A stretch of DNA of 64,000 nucleotides, taken from contig JAPEHQ010000017.1 in assembly GCA_027405735.1 (NCBI GenBank), positions 131,501 to 195,500 on the forward strand, read 5' to 3'. Positions 36,415 to 47,783 of this stretch are shown here, one piece after another; within the stretch, counting starts at the first letter, position 1, and each line of letters begins with the position of its first letter. Position numbers and translations under genes: made by a program. This DNA comes from Mucor racemosus (Eukaryota; Mucoromycota; Mucoromycetes; Mucorales; Mucoraceae). Under the pieces are notes generated by a model. It ran no database searches, was not told where the DNA came from, and saw nothing but the letters and a program-made list of their open reading frames with translations.

Positions 36415-36466
36415 GGTACCCAAATTCAATGAAAATGTCTTGTAAATCTCTCTCTCTCTCTCTCTC
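36415..36466 (+). promoter_or_regulatory. TATA-like box and CT repeat before the WWE-like gene
   Basis: ATATATAAAG at 36414-36423 is a good TATA element, followed by a (CT)n run at 36447-36466 about 40 bp before the start codon. Pyrimidine tracts in this position are common in fungal core promoters. Confidence 0.5.
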
Positions 36467-36503
36467 AACTAATTCTTTTCAATTAAAACAAAAAAAAGAA
36501 AAA

Positions 36504-37361
36504 ATGAAAAATAGTATTCGCAATATATTTGGCTTAAAGAAAAAGTCATCAAAATCAAATGTCAATACATTAAATCAAGTTTATTCACCCAGTTCATCTG
36601 TATCTTCATTTTCTTCAGATGCTTCTGATTCATCACAACCTCAAACACCTACAGGCATGTCGATGCAAGAAAATCGTGGTATTTTCCGTACATTAGAACC
36701 TGTTTGGTATTTTCAATCTAAATTACTATCAAATCAACAACAACAACAGGAATGGATTAGATTTGACGATCAATCTCAATTCAATCTTGAAAATTCTCTT
36801 CAATCAAAACCTGAATGTATCCTTCATCAATCACAACTTGGTCCATGTACTGTCTTGTTTAAACCTCTTCCTCAATTAAAACAAAAAACAAAAACTAGAC
36901 ATAATGTGATGGTTATGAGTTCTCAACATGCTTCAATGCCTTCTCTTCGTCCTACTCCCAATGGTCCTGCTCTAACATTAGAATTAAACAAAAATGTTCG
37001 CCGTACTATATCTCCTGTTTGGTGGTATGAACAAGATTCAGCAGATGGTTCAAAGGGTATGTGTAGATTCGATTATAGAAATCAAGTTAGACTTGAAGCT
37101 TTATCTGAAGGTCGCACAAGATTGGTTTTGACCGATGATGCTTTTAATGTTCCATTTACTGTCGTCTTGGAGGCTCCTAAACAACGTGAATTAAAGGAAG
37201 AAGTTCGTGGTTTCTTATATCTTGAGCCTGTATCTACTGCTTTCCATTTAGCTTATAATGCTACATTAAATGGTGGTCAGAAAATGGAACAATTCCAAGT
37301 AGAAGATCCAGCTTATTATGATGAGGAAGATGTTAATCTCTCTCGTCGTTTCTCTATTTAA
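36504..37361 (+). CDS. Protein with two WWE-like modules
   Basis: Intronless, 285 residues from the Met after AAAAAA (MKNSIRNIFGLKKKSSKSN). An upstream in-frame Met at 36372 lies before the TATA and CT elements and is less likely. The N terminus is basic, followed by a Ser-rich linker. Two related modules follow: EPVWYFQSKLL...WIRFDDQSQFNLENSLQ (about 55-100) and SPVWWYEQDSADG...FDYRNQVRLEAL (about 170-205). The pattern of a Trp-Trp/Tyr strand, an acidic loop, an aromatic-Asp strand and N-x-LE resembles the WWE fold, which binds ADP-ribose units in ubiquitin and PARP proteins. Similarity is by eye only; no RING, HECT or PARP domain is attached. The C-terminal third has acidic DPAYYDEEDV. The gene follows the Sel1 gene on the same strand. 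Confidence 0.75.
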   Translation: MKNSIRNIFGLKKKSSKSNVNTLNQVYSPSSSVSSFSSDASDSSQPQTPTGMSMQENRGIFRTLEPVWYFQSKLLSNQQQQQEWIRFDDQSQFNLENSLQSKPECILHQSQLGPCTVLFKPLPQLKQKTKTRHNVMVMSSQHASMPSLRPTPNGPALTLELNKNVRRTISPVWWYEQDSADGSKGMCRFDYRNQVRLEALSEGRTRLVLTDDAFNVPFTVVLEAPKQRELKEEVRGFLYLEPVSTAFHLAYNATLNGGQKMEQFQVEDPAYYDEEDVNLSRRFSI

Positions 37362-39594
37362 ATCCTCATCATATTATATCATTCTCATTTCAATCCATTA
37401 TACTCTCTCTCTCTCTCCCATGGCATTTCTTTTCACTCCTCTTTTTACCTTCTTCATTAATATAACCCTTAACTCTCCTTATATTGTTGCTAGATTTTTA
37501 CAAACTATTGTATATATTTTATATTTCTCGAAATAAATGAAAATTTTTTTTTACTTATTTCCTCAATATGACAACATTTGTATTACTACTACTGTGTTTC
37601 AATCGATTGTACACTATTATCATTGTATAATTATAGAAGCAATCGTTGGTGTGACATTATTGACAGTAGTACAGTTACCACATCCTTCTTGGCTTTGACA
37701 CAATCTCAATGAGATGGATCCCATTCCAAAATAAATATTTGTAATTTTTTTGTTGGGAAAAATACAGGTACATGCACAATTCGTTTTAGTTTTGGTTTTA
37801 CAATACATTAATCCTTGTACCTGTATTTTTTTTTTCATTACAATATTCTACAAAAACAACTACAAATGTACGTGTTGTTGTAAAGGCGATATAAATTTAT
37901 GCGCGGAAACTTAAACGCGTTTCTGTTTTTTTTTAATTTTGCTGGATCCCGTATTTCCCTTGGTATTTAGTTTTAAAATAGCTTTTGGCTTAATTCAGAA
38001 ATAAACACAATTTATTAAGCATGATTAATTTTCATTACATTGATCTTGGCCTTCTTTTTTTTTTTTTTTTTGTTTTTTTTTTCGAGTAATATCTTATAAA
38101 ATCACAATCATGATTATGGATTTTATGACAATTGAAATTGAATATGTATATTTTAATCTGTTGTACATAATTATAGATCTACTCCGGTTGAATTAGTACT
38201 AAAAGATGTTCTTTTCAGAAATCTCGGGCCATTATTTCCACATTTGATCGGTATAGATTCAGCCGAAATATTATGACATTTATGTAATACAAATTGTTTC
38301 TCATGAGATACAGCATTTACAGGCAACAACTTATTATTATTTTATTGCATTGGGCTGTTTAAACCCCCGGGTTGTCATGCGATGATTTGAAACTCTTTTT
38401 ATCATTGAAACCTAATGGGATAATTTAAAACTAAGCAAAGCATCTCTTGGACAAAACATTATTCCATGGTGATCATAAAGCATGTGTATATAGATGGGAC
38501 GATTCCTTTTTTAGTTTGTTGATAATGGTTACCGAGGTTGAGAGACCGGGAGAAAGGGGTAGTAGTGCATTCATATTGACATATATGGTCAATGGGCTAA
38601 ACAAAGATTTAATCACATACATTAAATTGTAGTCTTGGTCTCTTGGCTAATCTAAAGTACATGAAAAAGAACATGACGTGTAGGTTACATTTTAATTCTT
38701 CTCCAATTTATTAGAATCACCAAAGTACACCGTGTTATTATTATGTTTTATTGGTTATCATGATTTGAAGCGAGAAAACAACAATTGTCAAGCATTATAA
38801 TGCAAAACGATAAATAGTAGTTAATCTTTTTGATCAATCATGTTTCTGATATATATATTTTTTTTCCTAGAAAGTAATTTCAAGATTTGTTCAAAATCCC
38901 TAAATCAGTAAGTCTAAGAATGTATCTATACTACTGCTATGTTGTCCGCAATGACCTATATTTCAAAGCAATGCCTAGGAATGTGCTGCATTTAAGTTTT
39001 GGGATTTCTTCATAATTCGCTGGATTTGAAAAAAAAACCAAAAAATATATGGATTTCATCGTAGTGCTAGTTTTTAGAAATTTTTCACATCCTTGAAATA
39101 CAAATTAAACTATAATATTATTAATAAAAAATATTAAGCATTTTTTATTCTTGGTTATGGTATTTTTTTGTTTTTTTGTTATATTTTGAAAATCTAATTT
39201 TCTTGGACGAATTATATTAGCTCAAGATTTTCGCATGTAGAGCATTAATTGTAAATTGCTTAGAGAATCTACGTAGGCACGACAATATTTGAAGTGGAAT
39301 GCAGTCTAACAAAATTGTGCTGGCGCTATGATGTGATAAACACTGTTTCCGTAAAGATCGATATTCATTTAAGGCTTCATTTCACATAAACCTTATCTCA
39401 AACAAAAAGGGCCTTTTTCTTTTTTTAATCAATTTGTTGTGTATATCATTATTTCACAACAAACGTTGAAGATCTTTCTTAAAAAAGCAGAAAATTGTAA
39501 TACAGATTCAGTATTATTGTCGAGTCAAGGTTTTCTGTATTATAAATGTTTATATCGTAAAATAGATATACATATTTTGATATAATGTAAATTA
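37362..39594. other. Gene-free, 2.2 kb
   Basis: T/CT tracts (37407-37420, 38058-38083) and the two convergent 3' UTRs. AATAAATG at 37532-37539 is a likely poly(A) signal for the WWE-like gene. No supported exon; a Cys-rich minus frame at 37620-37838 has no start context or family. Confidence 0.5.
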
Positions 39595-41725
39595 TTAAAC
39601 ATGTTTGACATCATGTTTATGATGTTCTTCCATTAAAAACTTTTCATAAGCAGTAGTAACATCATCCATGCGTTGTTTAATACTTGGTCTTGTTAATCTA
39701 GTTTCCCAATCCTTCCATTCTTCCTCTGTAAAACCTCCAAGCGCTTGATCCTTAATATCAGCCATTTTACCATGTGGATTAATATTACGAATAGTTAGAA
39801 TTTCGTCGGTTACATAACTTGTTTTGTTTTCTTTATCTTTTAAATTATCAGTTGCAGCAGGTGAGTCTGTAACATCTCTTACAAATGCTGCTAGATTTTT
39901 AATTGCGCGCGAAACCGACTTGTTGGAAAACAAAAGTTGAAAAACATGAGGTTGATCATTGTACATTTCTAACGTAACATTTGTAGGTTTTCCCAATGCT
40001 TCTGTTTCCTTATTGGCTCCTGGAAAACTGTTGGATGCTTCCAAGGCTGTGTATACTGATTCATCACGTAATCTCTCTGCTGTACCGCATTGCTAAATTG
40101 GATGTTTACTTATTTTAGATCATTAGGGCATTTTTTTTGAGAATGTAAATCATACCACTAATAATCGAGGAAGTCCTCTTAAATGTCCTCTATCAAAAAT
40201 AGGACTCACCATAGGAAGCTTAAGTGCATCGTTATCAGCATAAAACTGTACCCGATGAATGTCCGCACCACTAATGCTTGGAACTGGAACACATTCACCA
40301 AAAGGACCAATGGAAGCTCTACGGGCAGCCGCCGAAATGTCACTATCGGTGGTAGGCGCCTCTAAGTTGCCATGACCATCAGTTGTAGTTTCTGCTTCTG
40401 CTTTAGCTTGTGCAAGAACTTCTATATCTTCTTGTCTTTGAGGTAGTTGAGCATAATCTAAAGCAGGAGAAGGTGCATGCTTGAATCCAGTCGGTGGAAG
40501 ATAATCGGTCATGATATTACTTAAAATTGATGGTAATGAGTGTGTCAAATCCATCCTACATACATAAAAATATAAATATGATGTGTGCAAATGTTGTCAG
40601 TCAATATAAATTATATTTACCAAGGGGATAAGGTCATTGCACCACCTGGTGCTGGAAGTCCGGCATCACGAATTGCAATCAAAGTAGCAAATGTCAATCC
40701 ACCTCCAGCAGAATCGCCTGCAATAACGATCTTTTTAGGATCAATTGGCTGATTACCCCCTTCCTTAGGAGGATCAATCAAATACAAATATGTGGCTAAT
40801 GCATCTTCTACAGCAGCAGGGAATGGATGCTGTGGCGCTAATCTGTAGTCAATAGCGCATGTTCTACCTTTAGAATACTGCACTTAAATGTGAGTATAAA
40901 ATGTTTTACTGCATACAAACAATAACATTGCTATCTATTGTTTACTTACTTTGACTAATCTAGCAAGAAATTGTCTATAAATACCATAACAACCAAGATA
41001 ATATGCACCACCATGTAAATAAAGAATAGTACTTTCTTTGCAAGGATCTAATGGATTTCCTTTAGATTGTAACCATTCACCTTTAATGGGAGGTGCTGTT
41101 TCGCGATCTTTTTCCCAATCCCATCCAACACGATCTTGATCTTTTTTAGTCAATAATGGCATAATCAAGTCACCTGCTCTCTTTCTATATTCATTAGGCA
41201 CAATAAATTTTCTACGCTTAACATTTGAAGGAATTGGCAGCTTTTTTGTGGTGCTAATCTTTTGAATATCTTCAACTGTAATTTTACTAGACCGATTGAG
41301 GAAATCGCGAATAACAGCAATTGTAATATCTGTTGAAAGAGACCAAGATTTAGCAGGAGGGCCTATATCATTTTAATAAATCTTTTAGCATGAAAATGGT
41401 TTTAGTGCTACAATGCATAATCACCTTTAGAATAATGACGATACATTGTCGATGCAATGACTGGCATTGGTGGGATTAAATGTGTCCATAAAAGAGTGTT
41501 GGCCATGAGAGAGCTATCGCTGCTATTAGTTTGGGCTAGAATTGTTTTGGCTTTTGTCGAAGGCTTGTTGTTGGGATCGTCGTCGTCAATCGATTTTGAT
41601 GAAGAAGTTGAAGTAACTGATACTGATGACATTGTTCGACGACCCATTGAAAATACAAACTTCTTGGCATCGGTGACATGGTGCTCGGCCACATTGGCCA
41701 TATTTTTCATTCTTTGAGGAATCAT
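39595..41725 (-). CDS. HSL-type alpha/beta hydrolase (esterase/lipase)
   Basis: Five exons: 41425-41725, 40950-41362, 40621-40877, 40156-40555, 39595-40092; 1,869 nt, 622 residues. The oxyanion motif [11 protein letters not shown] (about 218-228) and the nucleophile motif [10 protein letters not shown] (Ser294) define the hormone-sensitive-lipase group. The catalytic Asp is likely in AERLRDES (Asp467) and His in [10 protein letters not shown] (His506). Between strand blocks lies a 100-residue insert rich in charged residues ([20 protein letters not shown]), longer than in bacterial family members. The N-terminal 90 residues hold a Ser-rich, poorly conserved stretch. Fungal relatives act on acylglycerols or steryl esters at membranes or lipid droplets; substrate not determined. 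Exon 3 start was set at the second AG because it restores [13 protein letters not shown] in frame. Confidence 0.9.
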
Positions 41726-42155
41726 CTATTAAGGAGTGGAATGAAAGAAAGAAATGGAAGTAAATAATAAAAAAAACCTATTTTTTATTATTAAATCACC
41801 ACAGCCAAATACAACAATCTGACAAGCCCGGTAAAACTTGTCCCGAATAATTGCAAGTTGCTTATTTTGCTTCCTTTTGGTCAAAAAAAAAACCACGAGA
41901 AGAAGGTTCCAAAAAATCTATTGGTATCATCCTTTTTAATCAATTGAGGCTCATTGATATCAAAAGTAAAGTTTTATATCTTACTCAATTATGATCATCG
42001 TGATCATTGATGATTGTATAATATGATAAGGGTGGTGGCATGCAATTAGGGTGAAAGAGGGGGGTTTCAATAAGAAGAAAAAAAATTGAGAAACCATATC
42101 CAAGTAGATTAATCTTCTCTTTTTTTTTTTTTCTCTATATAATAATTTATTTAAA
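41726..42155. other. Divergent promoter region
   Basis: 430 bp between divergently transcribed hydrolase and PYM genes; a T tract at 42117-42132 lies just before the PYM start. No further feature. Confidence 0.6.
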
Positions 42156-42605
42156 ATGGCAGACGCTTCAAATGCTGGTATCATCCAGGTTGGAGAAGAG
42201 CGCTGGATTCCTGGATCACAACGCGCAGATGGTTCTTATCGTAAAGAACGTAAAGTGAGACCTGGATTTGTCCCACAAGAAGATGTAAAGCGTTATTCAA
42301 ACGCTCGTATTGAGGCTAGCAAAGAAGCCGCCCTTCTTCCTCCTGGTGCTGCCAAAGCAACAACAATCCCAGGCGGAAAAAAGAAGGAGGTGGAAAAACC
42401 AAAACCTGCTGTCGTGAAAAATCAAACACCACCTGCAGCAGACCAAACAAAGGATAAAAAGATCAAGGCTTTGAATAAAAAAATTAGACAAATCACAGAA
42501 CTTGAACAAAAATTAATTAAAGGTGAAAAACTAAATGATGAACAACATGACAAGGTCAAAAAGGGAAAATCGTTACGAGAAGAACTAGAAAAGTTGTCTT
42601 TATAA
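42156..42605 (+). CDS. PYM-type exon-junction-complex disassembly factor
   Basis: Intronless, 149 residues. The N-terminal signature GEERWIPGSQRADGSYRKER (residues 12-31) with VRPGFVPQEDV is the Mago-binding domain of PYM/WIBG, which docks on the Mago-Y14 dimer and strips exon-junction complexes from translated mRNA. The rest is Lys/Glu-rich with a predicted coiled coil (KKIKALNKKIRQITELEQ) as in other PYM proteins. Presence fits the intron-rich gene structures here. The start is in a good context and removes nothing conserved. Confidence 0.93.
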   Translation: MADASNAGIIQVGEERWIPGSQRADGSYRKERKVRPGFVPQEDVKRYSNARIEASKEAALLPPGAAKATTIPGGKKKEVEKPKPAVVKNQTPPAADQTKDKKIKALNKKIRQITELEQKLIKGEKLNDEQHDKVKKGKSLREELEKLSL

Positions 42606-42912
42606 AGTAGGAGAGAATTTATTTTAACTGGAAAAATAATAATAATAAATACGACGTATTATTAGAGCGTTATTTTTTGTTTATGTGCAAAACATTAAGA
42701 TCGAGTGCTTGAACAATGTCAGTGAAAACTTATGTCTTGTGAAATGCGATCTGCCCAATGTAATATGCATATATTTGAAACATGACAAGGTTAAAATTAT
42801 TCAAATTGTCATGTGAAACGCTTGTAGATAAAATATCTCAAGCGTTCAATTCTTGATATAAACTCAAGCAGCAGTAAAGAGATAATTTTCATAGTTTTTC
42901 AATTTTCAAGAT
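42606..42912. other. Intergenic, no gene seen
   Basis: Probable 3' UTR of the PYM gene (AATAATAATAAATACG at 42638) and AT-rich spacer. Confidence 0.5.
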
Positions 42913-43560
42913 AGGAGCGTGCCCTCTTTTCTATAACTAACCTTATACTAAACTCAGTTTAAGATATACCTTAGACACTGCTAAATAGATATGAATTGGT
43001 CGCATTATTCTACCTATTCTTAAGTTTATTTTATATCCCACGAAGGATACAAAAACGAATAAAATCCACCGCTTTTTCCTTGAAAAGTGGGTCTCATTTT
43101 TTATCCTTACTCTACTTTTTTTTTTTCACTAAATAACGTCAAGAAAAAATTGTATACTAATGTACCTGAGATGATCAACTTTAATCCACAAATGAGTATC
43201 TGGAAATATCCTATTTTTTGTAGTTGGTATAACTTTCTCAGTGCTAATATTCCAGATTTTACAGGTATTTCATTATTTCACTGCTAAAAATTAAAATATG
43301 CTAACACTTTCTAGTAATAAAACTTGCTTGTTTTAAAGTTATCTATAACATCTTTAAGTATGAAAACAATGGAAGCTTTTTTTAGAACCTTTTTTTTTAC
43401 CATTTGTAATATATAGGTTACAGAATATTCACTATATCGATCAATGGAATTTTTACATTTGCATCATATAGATGCCATTGGGGTCTATTGTGAACAATTT
43501 ACTTATTTTTAAAATATTTATTTCTCGTGCAGATATCCATAAAACTGTAAAAACAAAGTT
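42913..43560 (+). repeat. Interspersed repeat R1, copy b (5' part)
   Basis: Starts AGGAGCGTGCCC and follows copy a for about 600 bp (GGTCGCATTATTCTACCTAT, GTACCTGAGATGATCAAC, TATCCTATTTTTTGTAGTTG), with an internal deletion before TCGTGCAGATATCCATAAAA. It stops at a 21-bp tandem repeat. Confidence 0.65.
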
Positions 43561-43638
43561 ACACTCCACGAGTAAAAACGTTACACTCCATGAATAAAAT
43601 GTTACACTCCATAATACAAATGTTACACTCCATAAACC
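43558..43638 (+). repeat. Four-copy ~21-bp tandem repeat
   Basis: GTTACACTCCA recurs at 43558, 43580, 43601 and 43622 with spacings of 22, 21 and 21 bp (followed by A/T-rich filler). Sits at the edge of R1 copy b. Confidence 0.85.
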
Positions 43639-44499
43639 AAGATGAATTTATTTTTCAAAAAATCAGATCTCCAACTTTTTTCCCATAATTTTTTTGCATG
43701 TTGCGGTAAGAATGGGTTCTGATACAAATAAATCCTGTGATAATGATGGTGTTACTCGTTTATTTCTAGCTATTATTTGTACGGAGATATAGCCCGTCAA
43801 ACTTTTGGTGGAATATCAGAAAAACAAGTATATTTATTAATTTTTTTAGATAAACATTAGCTGCAGTTATGATAAAAGTTGTTTGTCTATATTATTAAAA
43901 TGTTATTTACTATATATAAGCAGCGTTAAAGTAAAATGTCAAATGTTTTAATCCATAAAACGTGCCAAAAACGCATAAATTATTAATTTCTCTCCAATAA
44001 ATTATTGATGAAGTAGAATGTCATTTTCATAAACATTAGTTAACAGCAATGTTTGAAATGCCAAAGATTTAGAATAAATATTATGGCAAGAAAAAATGTA
44101 TAATTTAATAAAGGAACTTGTTAAATTAAATCACACACAAAAATTGAAGAGAATCTTTATTTAATATCAATAATTTGTCCTATTTATATACAAATTCTAT
44201 ATTACAATTATTTGTAAGATCAGCTTTGGATCGATTATATCTTTCTGACATTCCATTTTCAGGTCATTTTATGTACATTAGTAACACAGCACATTTAAGT
44301 TCAGCTTATTTTATATAACTAAATCCAACAAGTGAATATGTCTCACATATCCAGCTTCCCGGATCTTGCTTTAGAAAATAAGAACAATCGAGAATGTTAT
44401 CATAGATCAGTTAGCTGACTTCTTGAAACTAAGGATTACAAATCAAAAGGTTCATTATCTTACGATTAACCGGTGGATGCAACAATGTTTACAGATAAG
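43639..44499. other. Gene-free AT-rich spacer
   Basis: No coding pattern or recognisable repeat, apart from weak R1-like words near 44300. Confidence 0.4.
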
Positions 44500-45598
44500 T
44501 TTTTAGTTTCTTCAAAAATATTAATTTTTGATGGAGCAATGAAGGTATCAAGGTCTACCTTTGTTTTTTTATCCCAACCCCATTCAAAAATGTGGTTTTG
44601 AGTGATTTTTAAGACAAAACAATAAAAACTTATTAAAATTAGCATACATCGATGCAGATTTTTGAGGACTACAAATAAAAATTAATTGTATGCAATTTAT
44701 TACTATATCGTCCGTTGAGTAAATTTGAAAAAACCGATATTTTTTTTCCAATTTTTTCTTTTACAGCTTAAATTTAAAAAGTTGAAACTTTAAGCCTTAA
44801 TATCTCTGCAAAAAATGTGATATATTGACACTTTCTGATAACAAAACTTACTTGTTTGAGGTGCTCTATAAAGCATTTACATATGAAAAAATTTCAAGCG
44901 CTTTAAGCTCAGTTTTCTTAATTTTTTGATAGATTTCAAAATATTTGTTAAATGGGACAGCATTTTTTTAGACTCATGTCATAGACCTTGTTGAGCTCTA
45001 TCAAATGCAATTCAGCTTGCAGTAAAATGTAAAAAATAAAAGCTTTAAAAAGATACAGTTTAAATCCTTTTTTATTCAAAAAATGGATAGCATGCAATAG
45101 GTCTATATTTCTACTCCATTTATATTGAGCTTCTTGATTTACATAATTAAGAAGGTCTTTTAATGCCTGTTTTAACATATTTATTAACAATTCACATAGA
45201 GCAATTCTTAGTTTGGTCTATGTATTTCTTCAGTTTATTTTATGAATCAATTTGTTCTGTGTATAATTCGGTCTATTGTATTATATGTTAACTTACTAAT
45301 GCTTTCTGTATTTACTGTTGAATTTATGTTATCTCTATTTAAATATTAGATCATGGTTTTATGTGAGATAACATTTAATTTCTTATATGGGGAAATAGTA
45401 TCTTAGTTCAGCACACAGCTCTTTCTAAAATATAAATTTTTGGCGGATATTCTCAAAAAATATTTACAAATAACATCTTCGCTAATATCCAGAGCAATAT
45501 CACCACTAACATCTTTAAGGCCAATATAAATATTACCATTATCCTCACCATTAACGAGGCTAGTAGTAGGGGCATCGCCAGCAGCATGTAAAGAACAT
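44500..45598 (+). repeat. Interspersed repeat R1, copy c (rearranged, interrupted)
   Basis: Pieces similar to R1: 44500-44630 (TTAATTTTTGATGGAGC...ATCAAGGTCTACC) and 44775-45017 continuing after 45420 (AATATAAATTTTTGGCGGAT). LTR-E sits in the second piece. At 45430-45598 the R1 similarity ends and a minus-strand coding-like stretch begins (LHAAGDAPTTSLVNGEDNGN, then IYIGLKDVSGDIA), a possible gene remnant of unknown kind. Confidence 0.45.
45018..45415 (-). mobile_element. LTR-E, solo LTR inside R1
   Basis: 398 bp, on the minus strand TGTGCTGAACTAAG...TTTTACTGCA, flanked by CAGCT on both sides (45013-45017 and 45416-45420). Removing it and one CAGCT rejoins R1. Collinear with 15372-16033 except for the 254-bp insertion there. 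Confidence 0.85.
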
Positions 45599-46144
45599 TG
45601 TTTAAATATACACAATGAATAACTAGAAAATAAAGTTAAAACTAGATATATTTATTGAGTATATTGTAGGTAAAAGATAACGAATCCATCTCGAACGACA
45701 TCAGGATTCAGGGTATTTATATGTTTTGGAAGCGTGGATATAGAGTCTACAATACAGAGTGTATGAAAGTATGATTTCATCTTCTTGAAGAACTAGTTGA
45801 TTACAACATGATGATATAATAGGTTGGCCATAGCAAGTTTAGTAGGATACGACCAAGTTAAGTATATAGGATCTTCATGCTTGATTTACTTTAGATTGTG
45901 AATGTTGATACAAATGGAATAGTTGAATTCCATTTCCAGGAACGAGTTCATGATTGGCTCACTTCAGGATCTCAGGCTACACCATTTCATCATAGACTAA
46001 ATGTAACATAACTAAATGAAATAAAATTGGCATACATCATTATCACCTCATACTCATCCTTCTATGCTAAGAATAATGTCTACATAATCCTTTGAGCACT
46101 TCTACTAGTAATACATGTACCCAGTATAGTCTATGTCCTAAACA
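45599..46144 (+). mobile_element. LTR-C, complete solo LTR
   Basis: 546 bp from TGTTTAAATATACAC to GTCCTAAACA, flanked by AACAT on both sides (45594-45598 and 46145-46149). The ends TGTTTA/TAAACA are inverted. This copy defines the family limits; partial copies are at 10928 and 15097. Confidence 0.85.
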
Positions 46145-47783
46145 AACATCTCATCTTATTAATCTCGCATTAAATTGTGTACTATTACCCCTAAAGCTCT
46201 CCGAACGCAATTTTTCACTGGCCCAAAAATTTATATATCGGTAAAGTTAAAACGTACGTTGATCTACTTCCAGGAGTAATACCACGTAAACGAAACAAGG
46301 GGATTTCTTTTGTTATCACAGCTGGCCAAGTTTTGCCGCGAAGCTCTGATTTGTCTTCCAGAATAAGGCTTGTCCCTGCTCTTACAATTAATTTTTAGAT
46401 TATATAATCTTGTGTAGCCATGGCTTTTTCATATATGTAATGGGCTGTTCAGATATATTCGGAAATTTCTATAAAATCAAATTTTGAAGTTGTTTTAAAT
46501 GAACAGTAAATATACAAATAATATACCTTACTTTAATTAGCTGACGACTGTTTTTGAAGGAGTATAACACAATTTATAATTAAAAAATCTGTCTTTCTGT
46601 GCTTAAAAGAATAAAACGACTGAAAAATGCCTATTTTCAACAAATATTGACCCAAATAAGCTGCAACTTTCAAGATATGTACTACATCTATAGCTATATT
46701 TATAATTATAAATCTTAGCATTTATCAAATTTCTGGTTAATTCATAGAAATAGAACACCCACTTTTTGGCTTCTTAAATAGCTGCTTGTCACGCTTTACA
46801 GTGGGAATGTTCTCGAGTCGAGCCTGTACTGGTAAATTTGGCTGGCAAAATCTGGCTCGACAACATTGCTACTTTACAGTATTGAAAATGTGATTAATTT
46901 CACAAAAATTGAAGGCGTAATCAGATGATTCCTACGACCCTTACGTAAAATGTAATATGTAATTTCTCCGGGTAGTATTGTTGATCAGTTTATACCCCCT
47001 CCGCAATTAGCAACTCAAGCAATTTTACTGACCCTCATTATTTGGGAGTTTTCAAAATTATAGTTGTAGATGTAATATATCATTAGCTACCCCATAAAAA
47101 AATGCAGCCAGAATTCAGGAAAGCGTGGAAAATGAAAGCTTAACATATAGCAAACATTCAAACGCAAGAAGCTATGCTATACTACTCCTTACAAAAAGTA
47201 TTTGGACAACATTTCTATGTACAAATGAGTTTTGATGCTGCTTGTTTGATTGATAAAAATGACCTCTGAATTCGAAAATGCAACATTTCTAGATATGTCG
47301 AATGGTAGAAGCCTTAAAGCATTTTTGACATCAATGCAAGCTTTATTATGTACGTTGCACCTTTGATTTGGTGTATTATGGCCTCGAATATCTCTAAAAT
47401 TGGTAGAGATATCAATGATTAAAAAACGTAAATTTTTGCATTTTTCAACGTTATGTGATGCAACAAAGGCAATTCTGAAGTAACAATGTTAAATAATGAT
47501 AGTATATACTTAAGACTACTTGTTATTGTCATTAAATAGAAGAGCCAAGACTCTAGATTATCTCCTTTTTATTCAAAACAGTAGCTTGATTCATTAACTC
47601 CAATTGATGCAATTATTCTCACGATAATAAATAAATGACCGATATCTGTTCGCATATGTATGATTGGTAATTAATACAAGAAGGCATAGCGTACAGCATT
47701 TTGCAAAGTCGAATAGTACAGTACAGAGAAAACGATATATACAGTATTATTTAAATTTATGTAAAAGTGATCACTACTAGGTG
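46145..47783. other. No complete gene; one coding-like remnant
   Basis: At about 46234-46398 the plus strand reads 54 protein-like codons (YIGKVKTYVDLLPGVIPRKR, later RIRLVPALTINF) to a stop, without a start or upstream exon; a gene or retroelement remnant is possible. At about 47190-47215 CTTACAAAAAGTATTTGGAC recalls Tc1/mariner ends, but no partner end was found. The rest is featureless. Confidence 0.3.

Noticed and set aside
47190..47215. Tc1/mariner-like end (CTTACAAAAAGTATTTGGAC)
   Set aside because: No opposite terminal repeat, TA duplication or transposase nearby; too short to support.
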